DNA of 35,696 bases from a bacterium (GTDB taxonomy: Bacteria > Patescibacteriota > Minisyncoccia > Minisyncoccales > CG1-02-41-26): the NCBI GenBank assembly GCA_021158045.1, contig JAGGVK010000053.1, forward strand, positions 1-35,696, given 5' to 3'. The notes beneath the pieces were generated by a model. That model did not search any database. It was not told the origin of the DNA and saw nothing but the letters and a program-made list of their open reading frames with translations. How positions within the stretch are numbered: position 1 is the stretch's first letter; each line of letters starts with the position of its first letter. Positions 1 through 6,961 of this stretch are shown here, piece after piece. The position numbers were made by a program, and so were the translations under genes.

Positions 1-150
1 AGAACACCCTGATGTAGGAGAGGGGCTGGGAAGCGTGGATTCCGCTGGAAGCGGGATGACCGTAGAACCGTAGGGTCTCCCGTGTAGGAAAATATTAAAA
101 ACCGAGGGTTGTTAAAGAGTCCCGCTGAAAGCGGGACGATTACCTCCCTG
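1..150 (+). repeat. Palindrome-rich element fragment upstream of rpsU
   Basis: Non-coding. It holds a perfect 8-bp hairpin with a GAA loop at 119-137 and a similar imperfect one near 40-57. Positions 77-92 (CTCCCGTGTAGGAAAA) are identical to the reverse complement of 9210-9225 in the element at the fusA 5' end, and AACCGAGGG near 100-109 also recurs there. It is therefore a relative, probably cut by the window edge, of the elements at fusA and rplN. No gene is seen in it. Confidence 0.6.
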
Positions 151-158
151 TTATGTAT

Positions 159-371
159 ATGTCCTTAGAAGTTTACAAACAAGGTCAAGAAAATTCTCAT
201 AGTTTGTTGCGTCGTTTTTCTCAAAGGCTGAGGCGAAGTAGAATTTTGCTCGAATTTCGGCGTCGACAATTCAAAAAGAGGAATAGAAGCAAAACGTTAA
301 AAAAGAGGTCTGCTTTGAGAAGAAAAGCAGTTAGGGAACAAATAGAGCAGGCTGGGGAGTTTAAACTTTAG
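159..371 (+). CDS. rpsU: Small ribosomal subunit protein bS21
   Basis: Basic 70-residue protein of the 30S subunit that in the family acts near the platform and the 3' end of 16S rRNA during initiation. The N-terminal SLEV strand, the LLRRFSQRLRRSRIL helix and the arginine/lysine-rich C-terminal helix (EFRRRQFKKRNR, then KKRSALRRKAVRE) match bS21. Two in-frame ATGs lie at 153 and 159; the second gives the family-like MSLEV start and is preferred. No Shine-Dalgarno is visible. A palindromic element lies directly upstream, so its promoter is probably in or before that element. ybeY follows after 45 bp. Confidence 0.85.
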   Translation: MSLEVYKQGQENSHSLLRRFSQRLRRSRILLEFRRRQFKKRNRSKTLKKRSALRRKAVREQIEQAGEFKL

Positions 372-416
372 GAAAGAAAATTTCTGAGATTTTTAGTTGA
401 AGCGAATCTTGCTTTT

Positions 417-872
417 ATGATTGAAGTGTCTGTTAGTAATTTTTCTAAAATTGCAGTTAGAAAAAGTTTTTTAGAAAAAGTAGCCAGGCTCTTTTTTAAA
501 AAAGAGAAAGTGGCAAAGCCTATTAGTTTGTCTGTTGTTTTAGTTTCTGAAAAAGAAATTAAAAGGCTAAATGCAAAATATCGCCATAAAAAGGAGGTGA
601 CAGATGTATTAAGCTTCAACCTAAGAGAGGGCTTTAAGTTTCCTTTAAACTCTTGGAAGAATGATTTAATAGGGGAAATTGTGATTTGCCCCAGAAGGGT
701 TAAACTGCAGGCTAAGGATTTTGGAAATTCTTTTTACGGTGAATTGGCTAAAGTGCTTGTGCATGGCATTTTGCATCTTTTGGGTTTTAACCATGAGAAG
801 GGTGGAAAAGAAGCAAAAGTGATGATAGGGAAAGAGAAGGAATATTTGAATTTTATTTTGTCTCAGTTATAA
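417..872 (+). CDS. ybeY: rRNA maturation factor / endoribonuclease YbeY
   Basis: Single-domain metalloprotein of 151 residues, close to the usual family size, that takes part in 16S rRNA 3'-end processing and ribosome quality control. The diagnostic motif HGILHLLGFNHEK supplies the three metal-ligand histidines H116, H120 and H126 (family HGxLHLxGxDH, here with Asn in place of Asp before the last His). The upstream strand VTDVLSFN is also typical. Start at 417 gives MIEVSVSN, the usual N-terminus. Its place between rpsU and the division genes suits a ribosome-assembly role. No Shine-Dalgarno is seen before the start. Confidence 0.93.
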   Translation: MIEVSVSNFSKIAVRKSFLEKVARLFFKKEKVAKPISLSVVLVSEKEIKRLNAKYRHKKEVTDVLSFNLREGFKFPLNSWKNDLIGEIVICPRRVKLQAKDFGNSFYGELAKVLVHGILHLLGFNHEKGGKEAKVMIGKEKEYLNFILSQL

Positions 873-888
873 TTTAAGAAGGATGTTT

Positions 889-2106
889 ATGGGATATCAT
901 ATTATTACAGCCTTAGATATTGGCTCTTCCTTTATAAAGGCATTGATTGCGAGAGAGGACAAGAAAGATAGTAAAATTGAAGTGCTTGGTAAAGGAATTG
1001 TGGCTTGCGGTGGCTTAAGAAAAGGAGAAATTTTACATTTAGAAGAAGTTACTTCTGCAATTGCTAAATCTGTTAATTTAGCGCAAGAAGAAGCCGGCCA
1101 GAAAGTAAAGAGCTGTGTTTGTAATATTAATGGGTCTCATCTTTTTTCTACGCTTTCTCAGGGATTAGTTTCTGTTTCTAGAGCCGACCAAAGAATTTCT
1201 CCAGACGATGTTGCTAGAGCCCTACATCAGGCAGAAAACATCACTTTGCCTTCAAATAAAGAAGTTTTAGAATCTTTTCCAATTGATTTTATTGTCGATG
1301 GAGAGAAGGGCATTAAACAGCCTCAAGGATTAAAGGGAAACCGGTTAGAGGTGCGGACTTTGCTTTTATGTATTTTTTCGCCGGTGCTGGAGAATTTAAC
1401 AAAAGCAGTGCTAAATGCTGGTTTGAAAATTGATGACATTATTCCTTCTGCAATAGCAGCGGCTAGGAGCTGTTTAACGAATAAGGAAGAGGAGTTGGGT
1501 GTTTTATTGGTTGATATTGGAAGCGCAACAACAGGGATGGTAGTTTTTGAAGAAGGAAATTTAATAGATTATGAAGTATTTCCTATTGGCTCTGCTAACA
1601 TTACTAATGATATTGCTCTTGGTTTGCGGACTGATATTGTTACTGCTGAAAGAATAAAGAAAGAGTATGCGCGTATTTTCTCAAAAGGGAAAAAGCCAAA
1701 GAAGAAAAGCGCTTCTGATAAAATACAAATTCCAGACAAGTCTTTGGTCTTTTCTAAAAGAGAATTGCGCGATATTGTAGAATCAAGAGTTTCGGATATT
1801 TTTACAGAAATCCAAAAAGTGTTAAAGAAAAAACTATCTCAAAAACTTCTGCCTGGTGGTATAGTTTTAACGGGTGGAGGAGCGAAACTGCCAGGGTTGG
1901 AGGACTATGCCCGGCAAAACCTTAAACTTCCTTCGAGAATCGGGGTTCCTAAGGGTATTGAAGGATTAGAAGAAGACCCTTCATTGTCTGTGGTAGCCGG
2001 ACTCCTAAGAGGTAAAAGTGGCTTTATGGGTTGGGAGGCTCCTGAAGAGGCAGATACTGGTTTTTTTAGGAAGATAGGAAACATTTTTAGAATATTTTTA
2101 CCGTAA
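889..2106 (+). CDS. ftsA: Cell division protein FtsA
   Basis: Actin-fold ATPase that tethers FtsZ filaments to the membrane. Visible motifs are phosphate-1 (ALDIGSSFIKAL, near residue 10), phosphate-2 (LLVDIGSATTGMVVFEEG, near residue 207) and the adenosine motif (VLTGGGAKLPGL, near residue 325), with an SHS2/1C region between. The C-terminus, GFFRKIGNIFRIFLP, is an amphipathic helix of the kind FtsA uses as membrane-targeting sequence. ATG codons lie at 883 and 889; AAGAAGG at 876-882 is well spaced only for 889, so 889 (405 aa) is chosen. ftsZ follows 47 bp later. This start has one of the few Shine-Dalgarno-like sequences in the window. Confidence 0.93.
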   Translation: MGYHIITALDIGSSFIKALIAREDKKDSKIEVLGKGIVACGGLRKGEILHLEEVTSAIAKSVNLAQEEAGQKVKSCVCNINGSHLFSTLSQGLVSVSRADQRISPDDVARALHQAENITLPSNKEVLESFPIDFIVDGEKGIKQPQGLKGNRLEVRTLLLCIFSPVLENLTKAVLNAGLKIDDIIPSAIAAARSCLTNKEEELGVLLVDIGSATTGMVVFEEGNLIDYEVFPIGSANITNDIALGLRTDIVTAERIKKEYARIFSKGKKPKKKSASDKIQIPDKSLVFSKRELRDIVESRVSDIFTEIQKVLKKKLSQKLLPGGIVLTGGGAKLPGLEDYARQNLKLPSRIGVPKGIEGLEEDPSLSVVAGLLRGKSGFMGWEAPEEADTGFFRKIGNIFRIFLP

Positions 2107-2153
2107 GTTTTATAATAAATTTTTGAAGAGGGTAACTGTGCCAATATTATTAT

Positions 2154-3092
2154 ATGAATTTTTCTCCTAAAATTAAGGCTATTGGTCTTGGAGGCTGTGG
2201 CGTGAACACGGTTTCTGAACTTTCAAAATGCGCAAGGTTGAAATCTTTAGGAATTGAACTTATTGCAGCTAATACTGATTTTCAATCTCTCAAGGTTTCG
2301 CCAGTTCCTCGTAAAATTTTATTAGGCCCTCAAACAACCTTTGGTTTTGGCACAGGTATGAACTTAAAGCTTGGTGAGAAGGCTGCCAAAGAATCGTTGC
2401 CAGAGATAGAAGAGTCTATTAAAGAGGCAGATTTGCTTTTCATCACTTGCGGTTTAGGAGGAGGCACAGGAACAGCAGCAAGCTTTGTAATTGCAGACTT
2501 GGCTAAAAGGCTTGGTATTTTAACTGTGGCAGTTGTGACATCTCCATTTTCATTTGAAGGCGCCCAGCGTTTGAAAATTGCGAATTTAGGTTTAAGAAGG
2601 CTGGTAGATAAAGTTGACAGTATTGTGCCTATTTCTAATGATAAGCTCTCTGGGTTTATAGATAAGAACATTTCTTTAAAGGAGGCTTTTAAAAAATGCG
2701 ATGAAGTGTTACTAGAGGCGATTACTAGCATTTCTGACTTAATTTGTGTTCCGGGTATTATTAATGTCAATTTTGGAGACGTAAAGAAAACTTTAGAAAA
2801 GTCTGGCAGGGCTCTTCTTGGGCAGGGAGTAGCCCGAGGAGAAAATAGAGTGTTGAAGGCAGCAGAAAAAGCGGTACTTTCGCCTTTTATTAAATTTCCT
2901 TTGAAAGATGCCAAAGGAATGCTTTTAAATGTTACAGGGGGAGATGATTTAACATTGTTTGAAGTAAGAAACGCTGCTGAGTTCTTGCGCAAGTTAGCTT
3001 CTCAGGAAGCAAAGATAATTTTTGGCGCTTCAGAAGACAAAACATTAAAGAAGGGAGAAATTAAGGTTACAGTGATTGCTACAGGATTTTGA
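2154..3092 (+). CDS. ftsZ: Cell division GTPase FtsZ, tail-less form
   Basis: Tubulin-fold GTPase forming the division ring. The glycine-rich start AIGLGGCGVNTV, the tubulin signature CGLGGGTGTAA (near residue 100) and the T7 synergy loop NVNFGDVKKTL (near residue 203) identify it. Two oddities are visible. The T7 loop normally reads NxDFxD; here the first catalytic Asp is Asn while the second is kept. The protein stops at KVTVIATGF after 312 residues, at the end of the core fold, so the disordered linker and the C-terminal peptide that binds FtsA are absent although ftsA lies next door. The TGA stop overlaps the -35 box of the promoter for rnpB. Confidence 0.9.
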   Translation: MNFSPKIKAIGLGGCGVNTVSELSKCARLKSLGIELIAANTDFQSLKVSPVPRKILLGPQTTFGFGTGMNLKLGEKAAKESLPEIEESIKEADLLFITCGLGGGTGTAASFVIADLAKRLGILTVAVVTSPFSFEGAQRLKIANLGLRRLVDKVDSIVPISNDKLSGFIDKNISLKEAFKKCDEVLLEAITSISDLICVPGIINVNFGDVKKTLEKSGRALLGQGVARGENRVLKAAEKAVLSPFIKFPLKDAKGMLLNVTGGDDLTLFEVRNAAEFLRKLASQEAKIIFGASEDKTLKKGEIKVTVIATGF

Positions 3093-3117
3093 CAATTTTA
3101 TTTTTTTGTTGTATTAT
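3089..3117 (+). promoter_or_regulatory. Sigma70-type promoter at the end of ftsZ
   Basis: TTGACA at 3089-3094, a 17-bp spacer and TATTAT at 3112-3117 form a near-consensus promoter whose -35 box overlaps the ftsZ stop codon. A start near 3124 would put transcription about 60 nt before the RNase P RNA. A second TTGACA at 3158-3163 has only an A-rich -10 about 17 bp on, so it is weaker. Confidence 0.65.
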
Positions 3118-3182
3118 AAAAACAGTAAGTTTTACTTGCCTGTTAATATTACCAATCTTGACAGACAAGTCTTTCAGGTTAA

Positions 3183-3561
3183 AAATGAGAGCAAGTAGGC
3201 AAAGCAATCGCCGAGCATATAACGATTATGTGCCCGGAGGAAAGTCCGAACACCTTTCTGCTTCTATAAGGAAGTGGAAAAAGTGGTAGCGGGTAACACC
3301 CGTCCGCCGTGAGGCGAGAGGTGCGAACAGAGACGCCCGACTTCGAAAGGAGGAGGGTGCCCTATAAAACGAGAGATTGTCTTATAGGGTAAGTTCCCAC
3401 AGAAATGTGGGAAGTGAAACGGCTAAATCCTTACCTGGTGCAAGACCAAATTTTGGTTGGTCGCTTGATCCCGAGAGTAATCGAGGGACCAGATAAATGA
3501 TTGCTGTTCCCATCTTTATGGGAATACAGAATTCGGCTTATTGCCTGCTTGCTCTCATTTT
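3183..3561 (+). ncRNA. rnpB: RNase P RNA, type A
   Basis: Catalytic RNA of RNase P, which trims tRNA 5' ends. The conserved core appears in order: GGAGGAAAGTCCGAACA near 3236-3252, a GCGGGTAACACCCG region near 3288, GGTGAGTT-like elements (AGGGTAAGTTCCCACAG near 3386), GAAACGGCTAAATCC near 3415, and the 3' core ACAGAATTCGGCTTAT near 3526-3541. The P1 helix is clear: 3182-3202 pairs with 3543-3562 apart from one G-T wobble, which sets the ends. Length is about 380 nt. It sits between ftsZ and lepA on the same strand, with its own promoter. Confidence 0.93.
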
Positions 3562-3586
3562 TGTTTTGAAATAAGAGAAAGAAAAG

Positions 3587-5455
3587 ATGAAGAATTTTAC
3601 TGTTAGAAATTTTGTGATTATTTCCCATATTGACCATGGAAAATCAACCTTGGCTGACCGTTTTTTGCAATTGACAGGACAGATTCCAGAAAATAAGATG
3701 CATCCCCAATATTTAGATTCAATGTCCCTTGAGAGAGAAAAAGGAATTACAATTAAAATGCATCCTTGCAGGATGGTGTGGAAAATGCCAAATGATTTGG
3801 CTAAAAAAGAAAGGGCTGATTATTGTGTTTTTAATTTGATTGATACACCAGGGCATATTGATTTTAGTTACGAGATTTCCCGGGCTATGGCAGCAGTTGA
3901 AGGGGCTATTCTTTTGGTTGATGCTTCCCAGGGCGTTCAGGCGCAGACATTGTTTAATTTAGAGACAGCTCGTTCACAAGGTTTAGAAATTATTGGTTTA
4001 ATTAACAAAATTGATATCCCCGGAGCGAAAGTAGAGGAGACAAAAAAAGAGGTCGCCTCTCTTTTAGAAGTTCCCGAGAAGGAAATTTTAGAAGTGTCTG
4101 CAAAATTAGGATGGAATGTAGGGAAAGTTTTTCGGCTTTTGGTAGAAAAAATTTCTCCTCCAAAAAAAATACTTGAATCTGGATTACAGGACCGATTTTC
4201 TGGGTTTTGTGCCTTGATATTTGATTGCAAATACGACCCGTTTTTTGGAGTTATTAGTTTTGTAAGGGTTTTTAATGGGGAGATTCGGAGAGGAGATAAA
4301 ATTTATTTTTTGAGGACCCAAGAAGAAGGGGAAGCGAAAGAAATAGGATATTTTTCTCCACAGTTTTCTGAAACGGGCAAGTTAGCAGCAGGTGAAATTG
4401 GTTATATTAAAACTGGCATTAGGGAGCCTGATAAGGTAAGAATAGGCGACACGATAATTAGAAACACGAAAAATCGGTATAAGGCTTTAAATTCCAAATC
4501 TATTATGCCCAAGCCTCTCCCAGGGTACAAAGAGCCAAAGCCAGTTTTGTTTCTTAGTTTATACCCTACCAATCCTGATAATTTCTTGAGTCTAAAAAGA
4601 AGTCTTCTAAAATTAAGGTTAAATGATGCTGCTCTTAGTTTTCGAGAGGAGTCAAAGACAATTTTGGGCAGGGGTTTCCGCTGCGGTTTTTTAGGCTCTT
4701 TGCATGCGGAAATATCAATTAGAAGACTGAAAAACGAATTTGGGCAGGACTTAATTAGCACTTTTCCACAAGTAATTTTTAGAGTTTTAAAAAAAGACGG
4801 AAAAGAATTTCTTTTAACTTCTCCTGCTTTTTGGCCAGACAGGCATAGCATAAAAGAGATTCAAGAGCCTTGGGTGCAATTGAAAATAGTCACCCCTCAA
4901 AGGTATCTTAGCCGTGTGTTTGAGATTCTAATTTCTGTTAAATCCGAGCTTGGAAAAACAGAATTTTTTAGCTCCGAAAAATATATTGTTAAAGCAGAGG
5001 CTCCCTTGAGAGAAATAATAAACAGCAATTTTTATGATAGGCTTAAAAAAGAAACATCAGGATATGCTTCCTTCAGTTTTCAAGAAGTTGGATTTAGAAA
5101 AGCAGATTTGGTAAAGCTTGACATATTGATTGCTGGCGAAAGAGAGAATGCTTTTTCTCGGATTGTGGCTCGAGAGAAAGCCTTTGTTTCGGCAAAGAAA
5201 ATACTTAAAAAGTTAAAAGAATCTTTGCCTCATTACCAGTTTGACCTTGTTTTGCAAGGGGCGGTTGGGGGAAAAATAATTGCTAGGGAAACAATTAAAG
5301 CGAGAAGGAAAGATGTTACTGCTCCTTTATACGGAGGGGATGTTACCAGAAAAAATAAACTTTTAAAGAAACAAAAGAAAGGCAAAAAAAAGCTTAAAGA
5401 AAGAAGACAATTTACTTTGCCTTCCGATGTTTTTTTGAAGATGCTAAAACCTTAA
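3587..5455 (+). CDS. lepA: Elongation factor 4 (LepA), ribosomal back-translocase GTPase
   Basis: Translational GTPase of 622 residues (family about 600) that acts on ribosomes during elongation or assembly under stress. The GTPase domain shows G1 SHIDHGKSTLADR (near residue 13), G3 [11 protein letters not shown] and G4 NKID. The LepA-specific C-terminal domain is present (GGKIIARETIKARRKDVTAP, then LYGGDVTRKNKLL), which separates it from EF-G. The tail is unusually lysine-rich. The start at 3587 has only an A-rich leader (AAGAGAAAGAAAAG). It lies 25 bp after the RNase P RNA P1 helix and is probably read from the same promoter. Confidence 0.95.
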   Translation: MKNFTVRNFVIISHIDHGKSTLADRFLQLTGQIPENKMHPQYLDSMSLEREKGITIKMHPCRMVWKMPNDLAKKERADYCVFNLIDTPGHIDFSYEISRAMAAVEGAILLVDASQGVQAQTLFNLETARSQGLEIIGLINKIDIPGAKVEETKKEVASLLEVPEKEILEVSAKLGWNVGKVFRLLVEKISPPKKILESGLQDRFSGFCALIFDCKYDPFFGVISFVRVFNGEIRRGDKIYFLRTQEEGEAKEIGYFSPQFSETGKLAAGEIGYIKTGIREPDKVRIGDTIIRNTKNRYKALNSKSIMPKPLPGYKEPKPVLFLSLYPTNPDNFLSLKRSLLKLRLNDAALSFREESKTILGRGFRCGFLGSLHAEISIRRLKNEFGQDLISTFPQVIFRVLKKDGKEFLLTSPAFWPDRHSIKEIQEPWVQLKIVTPQRYLSRVFEILISVKSELGKTEFFSSEKYIVKAEAPLREIINSNFYDRLKKETSGYASFSFQEVGFRKADLVKLDILIAGERENAFSRIVAREKAFVSAKKILKKLKESLPHYQFDLVLQGAVGGKIIARETIKARRKDVTAPLYGGDVTRKNKLLKKQKKGKKKLKERRQFTLPSDVFLKMLKP

Positions 5456-5456
5456 T

Positions 5457-5555
5457 TTATAGGAAGGGAAGGATTAGAAATGCAATTGTGCTGAAGGCTA
5501 CCAGCGAAACCAAGGCTATCCATAAGATTTTTACAATAATTTTTTTCTTTGCCAT
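5457..5555 (-). CDS. Possible 32-residue single-span membrane protein
   Basis: A short open frame on the minus strand from ATG at 5555 to TAA at 5457. It begins MAKKKIIVK and continues as one hydrophobic segment (ILWIALVSLVAFSTIAFLIL): a positively charged N-terminus followed by one membrane helix, the composition expected of a genuine small membrane protein. It ends one base from the lepA stop (convergent) and starts 18 bp from the divergent ftsB-like gene. The AT-rich spacer carries TATAAT-like sequences. I do not recognise a family. It could be a chance frame, but the charge and hydrophobic layout argue for a real gene. Confidence 0.4.
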   Translation of the reverse strand: MAKKKIIVKILWIALVSLVAFSTIAFLILPFL

Positions 5556-5567
5556 ATAATATATAAT
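5530..5567 (+). promoter_or_regulatory. AT-rich promoter region before the ftsB-like gene
   Basis: Two overlapping TATAAT hexamers (5555-5560 and 5562-5567) lie just before the ATG at 5574, with a TTTACA-like box near 5530-5535 at a slightly long spacing. Transcription from the first would start about 7 nt before the ATG, giving an almost leaderless mRNA. The region is AT-palindromic and could also serve the divergent small gene. Confidence 0.4.
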
Positions 5568-5573
5568 ATATGT

Positions 5574-6011
5574 ATGATAACAAAATTACAAAAATTTAAA
5601 AGAGGGAAGAAAAAACCAGTCTTTAGTATCATTTTAATAGTTTTAGCCTTATTTTTTCTATCGGCGGTTTTTGCTTGGGGTAATCTAAGAATTCTGAAAA
5701 AGCGCTTAAGCTTAAAGACGCAGATTGAATCCTTGAAGAATAAACTAAGCGTTCTTAAAGAAAAGGAAGGGGCGTTAGAAAGGAAACTTCATCAATATAA
5801 AACAGATTACTATATGGAGAAGATAGCCAGAGAGAAACTTGATCTCAAGAAAAAAGGCGAAAAGGTTGTTGCTTTCCCTGTAGAGAGCGAGAGTTTTTCT
5901 CAAACATCAACTGTTGGGAATGAAAATAAAGAGAGAGGAAATTTTTGGGAAAATTTTCTAAAATCTTTTTTTGGCAGATTGCCTTTGAACAAACTTTTTG
6001 GAAAGAAATAA
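5574..6011 (+). CDS. FtsB/DivIC-like septum formation initiator
   Basis: Bitopic division protein of 145 residues. A lysine-rich cytoplasmic start (residues 1-14) is followed by one membrane helix (about 16-38), a coiled coil (about 42-76, LKTQIESLKNKLSVLKEKEGA) and the DivIC/FtsB motif YYMEKIAREKLDLKKKGEKV (about 79-98). In the family this protein joins FtsL and FtsQ in the periplasmic part of the divisome. The last 45 residues are a polar linker ending in a basic stretch, longer than in E. coli FtsB. It stops 5 bp before tRNA-Gly and fits the nearby ftsA-ftsZ pair. Confidence 0.8.
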   Translation: MITKLQKFKRGKKKPVFSIILIVLALFFLSAVFAWGNLRILKKRLSLKTQIESLKNKLSVLKEKEGALERKLHQYKTDYYMEKIAREKLDLKKKGEKVVAFPVESESFSQTSTVGNENKERGNFWENFLKSFFGRLPLNKLFGKK

Positions 6012-6016
6012 GGTTT

Positions 6017-6087
6017 GCGAGTGTAGTATAGTGGTAGTATGCAACCTTCCCAAGGTTGAGACGAGGGTTCGATTCCCTTCACTCGCT
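6017..6087 (+). tRNA. tRNA-Gly (anticodon CCC)
   Basis: A full cloverleaf folds: acceptor GCGAGTG with CACTCGC, anticodon stem CAACC/GGTTG around loop TTCCCAA, and T arm GAGGG-TTCGATT-CCCTT. The CCA end is not encoded. Seventy-one nucleotides. Confidence 0.95.
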
Positions 6088-6162
6088 TGTTTTCTTGGTT
6101 TTTTTCTTTTATGTCTTTGTTGTGGTTAAAAGAATAGTAGTTTTTTTGTAAGTACCATTTAT

Positions 6163-6233
6163 GCCGATGTAGCTTAATGGTAAAGCAATGGTTTCGTAAA
6201 CCATCGATGGCAGTTCGATTCTGCCCATCGGCT
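6163..6233 (+). tRNA. tRNA-Thr (anticodon CGT)
   Basis: Cloverleaf with acceptor GCCGATG/CATCGGC, anticodon stem ATGGT/ACCAT around loop TTCGTAA, and T arm GGCAG-TTCGATT-CTGCC. CCA is not encoded. It lies 75 bp after tRNA-Gly on the same strand. Confidence 0.95.
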
Positions 6234-6272
6234 TGGTGTGTTAGAATTTTATTGTTCCTTGCAACGAAAGGC

Positions 6273-6300
6273 TTGACATAGAACATAGTTCCGCTATACT
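6273..6300 (+). promoter_or_regulatory. Strong sigma70-type promoter for the 6S-like RNA
   Basis: TTGACA at 6273-6278, a 16-bp spacer and TATACT at 6295-6300. The predicted start, near 6307, coincides with the 5' base of the outer stem of the structured RNA that follows. No coding frame starts here, so it most likely drives a non-coding RNA. Confidence 0.7.
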
Positions 6301-6304
6301 AAAA

Positions 6305-6448
6305 ATAGCCTCACCTTTCTTAGTTAGATTCAGGGACAAGCTTTTTTCTAAGGGAGCTCAATATTTGTTGAATCCTTGGATTTAACGTGAGAGCACCCAT
6401 TTTGGATTTTTTCCTGAAAGATTCTTTCTAAGAAAAAGGTGGGGCTTT
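6305..6448 (+). ncRNA. ssrS: Candidate 6S-like regulatory RNA
   Basis: A region of about 143 nt without a gene folds into one long rod. The outer stem pairs 6307-6323 (AGCCTCACCTTTCTTAG) with 6428-6446; an inner stem is TTCAGG with CCTGAA; then comes a large asymmetric bubble with a possible small hairpin (CCATTTTGG) on its 3' side; then GCTCA with TGAG-AGC; and a closed apical hairpin GTTGAATC/GATTTAAC near 6367-6385. A long rod with a central bubble is the layout of 6S RNA, which binds the sigma70 RNA polymerase holoenzyme. A strong promoter sits just upstream. The assignment rests on structure only; there is no sequence match I can vouch for. Confidence 0.5.
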
Positions 6449-6573
6449 GTGTTTATTTTTATTATTACTATAAAAAGAAACAGCAGCAGCAACCTCGAGC
6501 ACTTTTATTAGTTAAATTATCAAAGCTAAATTTAGAATACTTCCCAATAATTGAAAACTAATGTTTGGCGCAA

Positions 6574-6801
6574 TTATTTAGCTTGGATTTTAGAAAGAGT
6601 TTTAATGCATCTTGTGCATGCCAAAACTCTCTTCCCAGCAAATTTTCGGAATGGTTGTTTCTTGATATCTTTAGGTATTTTTACCCATTGAAGGTTTGGA
6701 TACCTTACTCGTTTTGGCGTAGGGTTATATTTGCCTCGAAGTTTATTAAGCTTTCTGCCAACTTGAGGCTTTTTTCCGCATATTTGGCAAATTCGACTCA
6801 T
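6574..6801 (-). CDS. rpmB: Large ribosomal subunit protein bL28
   Basis: Basic 75-residue protein of the 50S subunit. The start MSRICQICGKKPQVGRKL and the later PNLQWVKIP and RVLACTRCIKTL segments match bL28. The two CxxC pairs (CQIC near residue 5, CTRC near residue 62) make this the zinc-binding form. It is the only certain minus-strand gene in the window and stands alone between the 6S-like RNA and the M50 protease. In mRNA sense, TATTATA-type sequence lies only about 6 nt before the ATG, so the transcript may be nearly leaderless. Confidence 0.92.
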   Translation of the reverse strand: MSRICQICGKKPQVGRKLNKLRGKYNPTPKRVRYPNLQWVKIPKDIKKQPFRKFAGKRVLACTRCIKTLSKIQAK

Positions 6802-6961
6802 AGGTATATAATATTTATGTGTGGTTATCCTAATTTTCTATAAGAGGACAAATCTTAGAAAAAATAGGAACCGTACATAATTATTTTAAGCTGCACTGGC
6901 AATGTATTATTAATTATAAAGATAGCATAAATTGCTTTAATTTTCAAATCATCCAGTTATT

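Noticed and set aside
2330-2992. Long minus-strand frame of 220 codons opposite ftsZ
   Set aside because: It is a shadow of ftsZ: no recognisable domain, and the plus-strand frame has the tubulin signature.
6565-6843. Plus-strand frame of 92 codons opposite rpmB
   Set aside because: The minus strand encodes a clear bL28 with two CxxC pairs; the plus frame has no similarity.
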